From Diplosphaera chodatii (taxonomy: Eukaryota; Chlorophyta; Trebouxiophyceae; Prasiolales; Stichococcaceae), in the NCBI GenBank assembly GCA_032358165.1, contig JAALGY010000057.1:1116001-1180000 (forward strand): 64,000 bases of DNA. Reading direction: 5' to 3'. The notes under the pieces are model-generated. The model was given only the letters and a program-made list of their open reading frames with translations, was not told the origin of the DNA and did no database searches. This document shows, one piece after another, positions 57,192 to 64,000 of this stretch; within the stretch, counting starts at the first letter, position 1; every line of letters begins with the position of its first letter. Position numbers and translations under genes: made by a program.

Positions 57192-57729
57192 CCGCCAGTC
57201 ACAGTGTGTGAAAAGCAGCTGCTTTGCCTATGTGCGTCACAGACGTTGCTGCTGTGTGCCACCGTACCATGAAGTCCCAAGGCCAGGCCGTGTGGAAGTA
57301 CGGCCGTTGCTGGTGCTTCGCTGCTGCAAGTTGCATGCTTTCAACAGCAGAGGTTGCGGTGCGGCACAAGATCTTGCTGCTTCGCTGCTATGCTGGACGC
57401 ATCTTCACGTCGTCGGAAACCGGTCAGCCTTCTCTTGGCGATGCCAGGCATTCTAGAGCACGCGTGTGGTCTGCACCAAATTGCACAGACCGGACATGCT
57501 TCCGAAACCAGGCAGTCGGACTGCATTTGTAGCAATCGGCAATTTGCGCAGATAGTTGAGCGTAGCTTAGTTTCCTGCTGCATCTTATTGCACAACGAGT
57601 AGACATCAGAAGAGGTATCATACTATCGTCCGCGAAAGAGTGCCAAGTGGTGTTGGCATCATGTCGGTGGCACACCATCATGCACACAGCAATCGCACCC
57701 GCATGCTACACGCGTAACACGACGTTGGT
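57192..57729. other. Gap between U1-70K and UTP13
   Basis: No gene or repeat supported. It should hold the U1-70K 3' UTR and the UTP13 promoter. Confidence 0.5.
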
Positions 57730-60700
57730 ATGAGTGCAACTCGATTGAAACGAACGTACCGGCCGCGAACGAAGCTCGAAGTGTTTTACACTGGCGGCGC
57801 TGCCCGCCTTTCACCTGACGGCTCGCAGTTGGCTTGTGCATGCGGCGATGAAACCAAGGTCAGTGATCAGCAAACGGCTTACACAAGTTTTAAGAGTCTG
57901 ATGTTATGGCACCGGATGGGCTGCCTTTTGCTGCACACCAGCATCAACTGTCTGACTGCGGCACAGGTGGTGGATGCTGCAACGGGCGCCGTGCTGCATA
58001 CGCTTCCTGGGGTGAGTAGCTGCAACAACCATCTGCGCAATGGTCATGACCTCATTATCAAGCAACATAGTGCGGACCCAGGTTCAATCGTCGATTTGCA
58101 GGACTCGGAACCGGTGACAGCGCTGGCCTACAGCCCAGATGGCAGCCGCATTTATACAGCGTCGCGCAGCCTACAGCAGCGGGCGTGGGATGTTGAATCA
58201 GCACGCGTACTGCGCGCATGGAAGGTGAGTATGCTGCAAGGCTGTTTTTCCAGCATGCAGCGGCAGCATTTGGTAGGCGGTCCAGTACCCTGTGAGGCAC
58301 ATGCCGCACATCCATATTGCTGGATGGATGAGAGTGTGCACTTGGCATGAGCAAACATGTGCCGCTCCTCACAACGTCATCGCAACACACGGGTAGCCCA
58401 GCACTGAGGCTGCTGATCCGAACACAGTGAATCTGACCATGTATGATGCGTCCGCACATACAAGGAACACATGGCCAGGTCCCAAACAGCCATACACCCG
58501 CAACTGCAGGGCCACCGTGCGCCAGTGGCGGACATGGCGGTGGACGCCTCGGGCGGGCTGCTGGCCAGCGGGGGCGCGGACCGGGCAGTGCGGGTGTGGG
58601 ACACCGACGGCGGCTACTGCACCCACGTCTTCACGGGCCACACGTGAGCGGCTGCTTCAGAACATGGGGCATGAGCACGCGGGTGGCAGCTCTGGGACCT
58701 GCTCGTATGCACTGACAGGAGCAACGACCTTGCCCTTGGCTGTTGGCTATGCTCTTGGCAGTCTGTGGTCGCTCCAGCAGCTGTTCACGGTTGTTTATCT
58801 GCAGCCTGCTCAGCCTGAGGAAAGAATTTGTATACACATCCGATTTTGAGGTTGATGATGAGCGCATGAGCTGATGCTACACGCAACAGCTGCTTGCAAG
58901 CAGGCCTTGAATCTTGAGCGACACAGTATGCGAAAGGGCTGCTTTGACAATACTGCAGGGGCGTAGTCTTCAGCGTGCTGTTCCACCCAAAGCAGCTGAC
59001 GGTGGTGTCGGGCGGCGACGATGCGGAAGTGCGTGTGTGGGACCTGGTGGACAAGTCCTGCATCGCAGTTCTCAAGGTATGTCTGGCTTTCCCTGGATGT
59101 TCAATGCTCAGTCTCACTGCCATCCCGCCTCATGCGTGACTGCATGGCCGTGACTGCGTTATGAACGCGCAGCATGACAACCTGAGCATTGCTCCAGGGC
59201 CACTTCAGCGCGGTGACAGCCCTGGCGCTGGCGCCCGACAACTGGACGCTGCTGTCCAGCAGCCGCGACAGGACGGTGCACCTGTGGGACCTGCGCACAC
59301 ACGCCAAGCTGGCCACTGTGCCCATCCACGAGTCTGTGGAAGGTGTGGACGCTGCAGCTTGCTGCGTCCCATGTGATGTTGAGTTCACGCTGATGTTGCA
59401 GCAGGTTGCAGATGCCGTGCGTCTAATACACGCAGCTCTTAGAGACACGCCACCTGCTGGCCTGTTGGAACGCTGTGGACATCTTCTCTGCAGGAGTGGT
59501 TGCGCTGCCGGCAGGCGCGGCCTTTCCGGGCATGACAGCCGACGGCAAGGCCGCCGGCAAGGCCGCCGCCACAGCCAAACGCCCAATATACTTCGTGACA
59601 GCGGGCGAACGGGGTACATTGCGCATCTGGCGGTGGGCACATGCTGCAGCACTTGCTACTGGCGGTGCAGTGCCTCGCCTGTGCAGCATGCTATAGTCAC
59701 TTTGCAGATCGACAACTGACACGAAGTGTGAATATTGTGCCTGCAGGTCAGACACACAGCGGTGCGTATATGAGCAGCAATCAGCGGGGGGTGTCAGCAC
59801 TGCAGCAGGCAGCGAGATCACATGGCTAGCGCCGCTGCCACACGCTTGCGGCCTTGTCGTTGCCACAGGCGACTGCCGCCTGCTTGTGTTTGAGCCGCGG
59901 GTGAGACAGCATGACATTCTGGCACAGTTACACTTGATACGATCGTGGCCTGGTTTGCTGCTGCTGCTGAAGATGCTGCTGTGTTTGCATTGTTGATATG
60001 CGTAGCACCATGGTGCACGTCGCACCGGCATTCCTCTGAATGACACGCTGCGCAATCTGCAGGACAGCGGCCTGGCAGTGGCACACCAGCTTGTGGGCAA
60101 CAACGACGAGGTGACGGACCTGCGGTTCGTGGGGCCTGCTGCTGCGCCTACACACGTGGCTGTTGCCACCAACAGCCCCGCCATCCGCCTCTTCGACATG
60201 GTATGAAGCATTTCAGGCCAGTGACTCACGATTCAGAAAAAGAGTTGCTAAGGTGTTGCTGGCTGTCCAAACACTTCCAGCCAGCCAGTATGATTCCAAA
60301 ATGCCTATCAGCAGTTGTCGCAGGCATGCTGCTGCTGAAAGGTACAGCTCTCATCAGGCATGCCTTTGGGGCTGCGCAGGAGCACCTGGGCTGCTCGCTG
60401 TCGCTGGAGGGGCACACGGACATCGTGCTGACCCTGGATGTGCTGGAGGTGGCGGCGGCCGGCAGCGACAGCAACACCGCCCGCACCCTGCTGTTGTCCG
60501 GCTCCAAGGACAACAGCATGCGGCTGTGGGGAGTGCCCGGCGGCCGCTGCCTAGGTGCAGCACCTGGCACCACACCTTGTGACTCGATCAAGGACGTCAG
60601 TGGTTTGGTCGTCTCCGTGGTCGCATGCTGCTCCGCAGCGCACGAGGCGGTGACCACCTGGCATGATGGTGCGCAGCGACCCACTGTTGTGATGCCGTCC

Positions 60701-63605
60701 ATCCTGCTTGCAGGTGTTGGGGAGGGCCACATTGCTGCAGTCAGTGCGGTGGCCTTTTCCCGCCGTGGCCCCAAGTTCATGGTGTCAGGCGGCGCAGACA
60801 AGCTGCTGAAGGTGACAGTTTTGTACACAACCCACACTTCACGCTGAACCAGCCTCCTGAAACCCTGAACTTCCCCATAATATGACAGCATGCGTGCACG
60901 ACTGCAGGTGTGGGACCTTGCAGCAGCGCTGGCGGCGGCCGACATGCCGGATGCCGGCAGCCCCGCGCAGATGGTCGTGACGGCGGCGGTGGCGGCGCAC
61001 GACAAGGACATCAATGCAGTCGCGGTGTCCCCCAACGACGCCCTCGTCGTGACAGCCTCCCAGGACCGCACCGCCAAGGTGACCACCATGCTGTGCATTG
61101 CAAGCGTCTGTTGCAATCATGCATACGGGTAGGCATGTCGCTGTGCATGCATCCGTGTGATCTGAGTTATAGATATTGAACAAGGTGGTTTGGCACATCA
61201 ACAACATTCTCAGTACTTTTCAGCATGAGTGTCACTTCTACACATGTGCGACAGATCAACACATACCATTGCTTGGGATGAACACCGCAGGTGTGGAAGC
61301 TGCCGTCGCTGGTGGCGGTGCTGACGCTGCGGGGGCACAAGCGCGGCGTGTGGCACGCCGCCTTCTCGCCCGTCGACCAGGTGCAATGCCGCCGCGCCAT
61401 GCTCGCGCAGCCAAAGGAAACCTCACTCCACCCTGAACCTCATGTACACCTTTCAAGTCCCAACACAATGGCAGCAACAACTAGGTTGGCGTGACTGGGT
61501 GCAGGCGCTCGCCACGGCGAGCGGCGACAAGACGGTGCGGCTGTGGTCCCTGGCGGACGGCGCGTGCCTGCGCACCTTCGAGGGGCACGGCGCCTCCGCC
61601 CTGCGCTGCTGCTTCCTGTCAGCCGGCACCCAGGTGCCCATGCGCTACCTAGCACCGACGCGCTGATGTTGCTGCTGTGGAGGTCAATCACCTGCACAGC
61701 CCCCGCAGGGTTTTGCCACGCGCAACAGATGTGTTTGTTTCCAACGTGCAAAGCCTGCATGTCAGGGCTGCCTCGCATGCATTTGGGTACCTGCCTGTGT
61801 AGCTGCTGAGCGCGGGTGCTGATGGCCTGGTGAAGCTGTGGAGCGTGCGGAACGCCGAGTGCACCTCGACCTTCGACGAGCATGATGGCAAGGTGCACGC
61901 ACGATCTGGCAGTGTCAGTTGCATTTTGCAGATCAGCCTCGACTGCGTGCATGCATGAGCAAATGTGCAGTCGTGCGTTTTGGTGCTACGGGGTGCGCTG
62001 CACAGCTGGTGCAAGACCTTGATTGGGCTTCCAGGTCTGGGCCCTGGCCGTGGGGGGTGCGGGCGAGGGGCTGCTGGCCACCGGCGCTGCTGATGCGACC
62101 GTCGCCATCTGGGAGGACTGCACCGCAGCTGACGAGGAGGAGGCGGCGGCGGAGGAGGCCGCCATCGTGCTGAAGCAGCAGGACCTCTCCAACGCTCTGC
62201 AGGTCGGCTGACCAGATTATCCCATTGCGCTACCCCTTCGCTGGGGGCGGCCATGCAACGATACTATTCCTCAATGGTGCTTGGTTGCATCGCTGACTAT
62301 CGTGCTGACGATAGGCGCTGAGATGTGGCAGCAATAACGACAAACCCATTGCAACTGCAGAGCAAGGACTACGCAGCTGCAGCAGCGCTGGCGTTTGAGA
62401 TGCGGCAGCCGCGCAGGCTGCTCTCTGTCGTGGACGCCATCCTCGGCGCTGGCGGCGGCGGCGGCGCTGCAGAACCCGCCGCCAGCGCAGCCATCCTCGA
62501 GTCGCTCGCGGCCTCATGGGACAAGTGACCATGCCTGCTGGTTCTGCTCGTCATGCACCCTTTACGAGCAGATACGGCTGCTGTCGCAGCATCCTGCCGA
62601 CTTGTGTTCAGCACGCTGTGGCGTGCCGATCATGCTGAAAGCTGATGTTGAATGTGTGATTGACGCCGCAGGGAGCAGCTGCGGGCTGCGCTGGAGTACA
62701 TCCGCGAGTGGAACACCAACTCGCGGCTGTGCCATGCAGCCCAGGCGCTGCTGGCTGCCATCCTGCGCTGCCACTCACCGCAGGTCTGTGCAGGCTTGCC
62801 AGACTTCATCTAATACGTGCACCCTTGCACATGCCCCGCTGTCGATTCGTGGCATGCGGAGACCGGAGAACAATGTAGTCAGTGCTGGCCTTGTTCGAAG
62901 AGCTTCATGTGAGGACATTCACACAGCATCTGTCACGGTGACCATGGGCAGGCACTGCTGGCGGTGCCGGGCATTGCGGAGCTGCTGGACGGGCTGGAGG
63001 TCTACACGCAGAACCACTTTGCCCGGCTGGGCCGCCTGCAGCGCTCTGCCTACCTGCTGGACTACACGCTGGCGTCCATGAACACTCTGCTGCCGCCCAG
63101 TGCCGGGCCTGCTTCGGCTGCCGGTGCGGACGGCGCACCAGGCGCCACTCCCAGCGTGAACGGCCATGTGACGAGCACGCCCAGTGAAGCAGGGCTTACA
63201 GGCGGCGCTTCAGCTGTGGCGGTGCTGGATGTGCCGCCGTCACAAGCCACGCCCTCGCGGCATGAGAGTGGCGGAGGTGTGGCAGAAGGAGCGGTGGTTG
63301 CAGCACGCTCTGCTGCGGCCAGTGATGCTGAAACCCTGATCGCCCCAGACGGCATGGACGGTGCGGCAGCAGATGCGGCCTTGCCCCATGACAGCACAGC
63401 CGGCGCCACATCTGCTGACGCAGCACAGGCTGCCGACGGGCAGCAGCTGGGGAGCAGCAAGCGCAAGAGGACGCCTGGGAAGGGGAGGCGGAGGTCCGTA
63501 GAGGGGCCAGCAAAGGCGCATGCTGTGCAGAACGGTGGAGTCAGACATGGCAAGAAGGCCAAGCAAGCTGCGACCGTCAAGGAGTCCAGTGCAACTAACC
63601 CATGA
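57730..63605 (+). CDS. UTP13: U3 snoRNP (SSU processome) WD40 protein UTP13/TBL3
   Basis: ATG 57730 gives MSATRLKRTYRPRTKLEVFY. About a dozen WD40 repeats follow over many short exons, among them LSPDGSQLACACGDETK, VTALAYSPDGSRIYTASRSL, LLASGGADRAVRVWDTDGG, TVVSGGDDAEVRVWDLVDK, LLSSSRDRTVHLWDLRTHA, TLLLSGSKDNSMRLWG, FMVSGGADKLLKVWDLAAA, DALVVTASQDRTAKVWKLPS, ALATASGDKTVRLWSLADG and LLATGAADATVAIWEDCTA. The C-terminal Utp13 domain reads DYAAAAALAFEMRQPRRLLS, EQLRAALEYIREWNTNSRLC and LLAVPGIAELLDGLEVYTQN. A basic tail (SSKRKRTPGKGRRRS) looks nuclear/nucleolar; TGA is at 63603-63605. The twin propeller plus Utp13 domain identifies the UTP-B subunit needed for 18S rRNA maturation. Exon borders in the weaker repeats (59.3-60.2 kb) are provisional. 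Confidence 0.9.
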
Positions 63606-63893
63606 GTCGGCACCTGGTGGTAACGCCTGTGTCATCAGTAATAATCAGTGATCAGTGCTTGCCACAGTCTGAGTCAGTGATGTCATGGGAATTTAGGTCG
63701 CGCGTTTGATCGCTTGACAGGCCGGGTCAGTACTAATTTGTAAATCAGTACCGATGGTTTGTATGTATGACACACGATACCAGACTGAAGGGGCTTTGCG
63801 AAGCCATCCAGGAACCCAGCTTGATGCACTCTGATCATCACCCGTGATTTCGTGCTGGCGAATCTGTATCACGTGCTGCCGCAACGCACTCAC
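63606..63893. other. 3' flank of UTP13 and possible intron of the next minus-strand gene
   Basis: No firm feature. TTTGTAAATC near 63737 contains TGTAA, the usual chlorophyte polyadenylation signal, 130-140 bp past the UTP13 stop. A minus-strand frame (63899-63693) is open without recognised content. Confidence 0.3.
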
Positions 63894-64000
63894 CGGCAAT
63901 TTCGCAACGTCGGGCCCTGATCGGCAGCCACACCCTTTGCAGACAACACCTTGTCAAGGCGCGTAGACGGTCGTGGCGGCTGCGCCTGCCGCGGGCTCGG
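63894..64000 (-). CDS. Possible partial exon of a minus-strand gene at the right edge
   Basis: Reading leftward from the edge, a frame gives PSPRQAQPPRPSTRLDKVLS and then AKGVAADQ. It reaches a strong donor, G|GTGAGT, at 63894/63893. RLDKVLSAKGVA faintly resembles the start of an S4 RNA-binding domain as in pseudouridine synthases, but two frames are open and only 107 bp are visible. Confidence 0.25.

Overview
This window is nuclear DNA of a photosynthetic green-lineage alga, most likely a chlorophyte such as a trebouxiophyte. Several things point there. The genes are intron-rich and moderately GC-rich, with GT-AG introns. Plastid-targeted proteins are present: a plastidic glucose transporter, anthranilate synthase with a transit-like leader, and a methyltransferase with a transit-like leader. 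The SGT1, NFD1-type L21 and CLEC16A/GFS9 homologues are plant-like, alongside ordinary eukaryotic housekeeping genes. I see no prokaryotic operons, rRNA, convincing tRNA, CRISPR or intact transposon. The species cannot be fixed from the sequence alone.

Layout. 0-12 kb: a partial hotdog-fold thioesterase (-), a SAM methyltransferase (+), a secreted M43 pappalysin-type zinc protease (-), and the chaperonin subunit CCT1 (-), which has an in-frame TAA. 12-20 kb: a sodium:solute symporter (-) and a large uncharacterised membrane protein (-) with perfect hairpins in two introns. 20-32 kb: a plastidic sugar transporter (+), TCTP (-) with two consecutive micro-exons, and a CLEC16A-type protein (+). 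32-37 kb: a p24/TMED cargo receptor (+) and the co-chaperone SGT1 (+). 37-39.9 kb: a poorly resolved stretch with minus-strand membrane-protein signal. 39.9-53 kb: single-exon cysteine desulfurase NFS1 (-), a long acidic protein with repeated DFGDF motifs (+, probably a clathrin/AP-1 accessory protein), anthranilate synthase alpha (-) and mitochondrial ribosomal protein L21 (-). 53-64 kb: U1-70K (+), UTP13 (+), and a possible exon of another minus-strand gene cut by the right edge.

The genes do not form one pathway. Loose themes are protein folding (CCT1, SGT1), endomembrane traffic (CLEC16A, p24, the DFGDF protein), and RNA or ribosome production (U1-70K, UTP13, L21). Neighbours are often divergent with 0.35-0.8 kb between start codons, so shared promoters are likely. 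Where I traced exons by reading splice sites the coordinates are exact. Elsewhere a gene entry gives its outer coding limits and contains introns.
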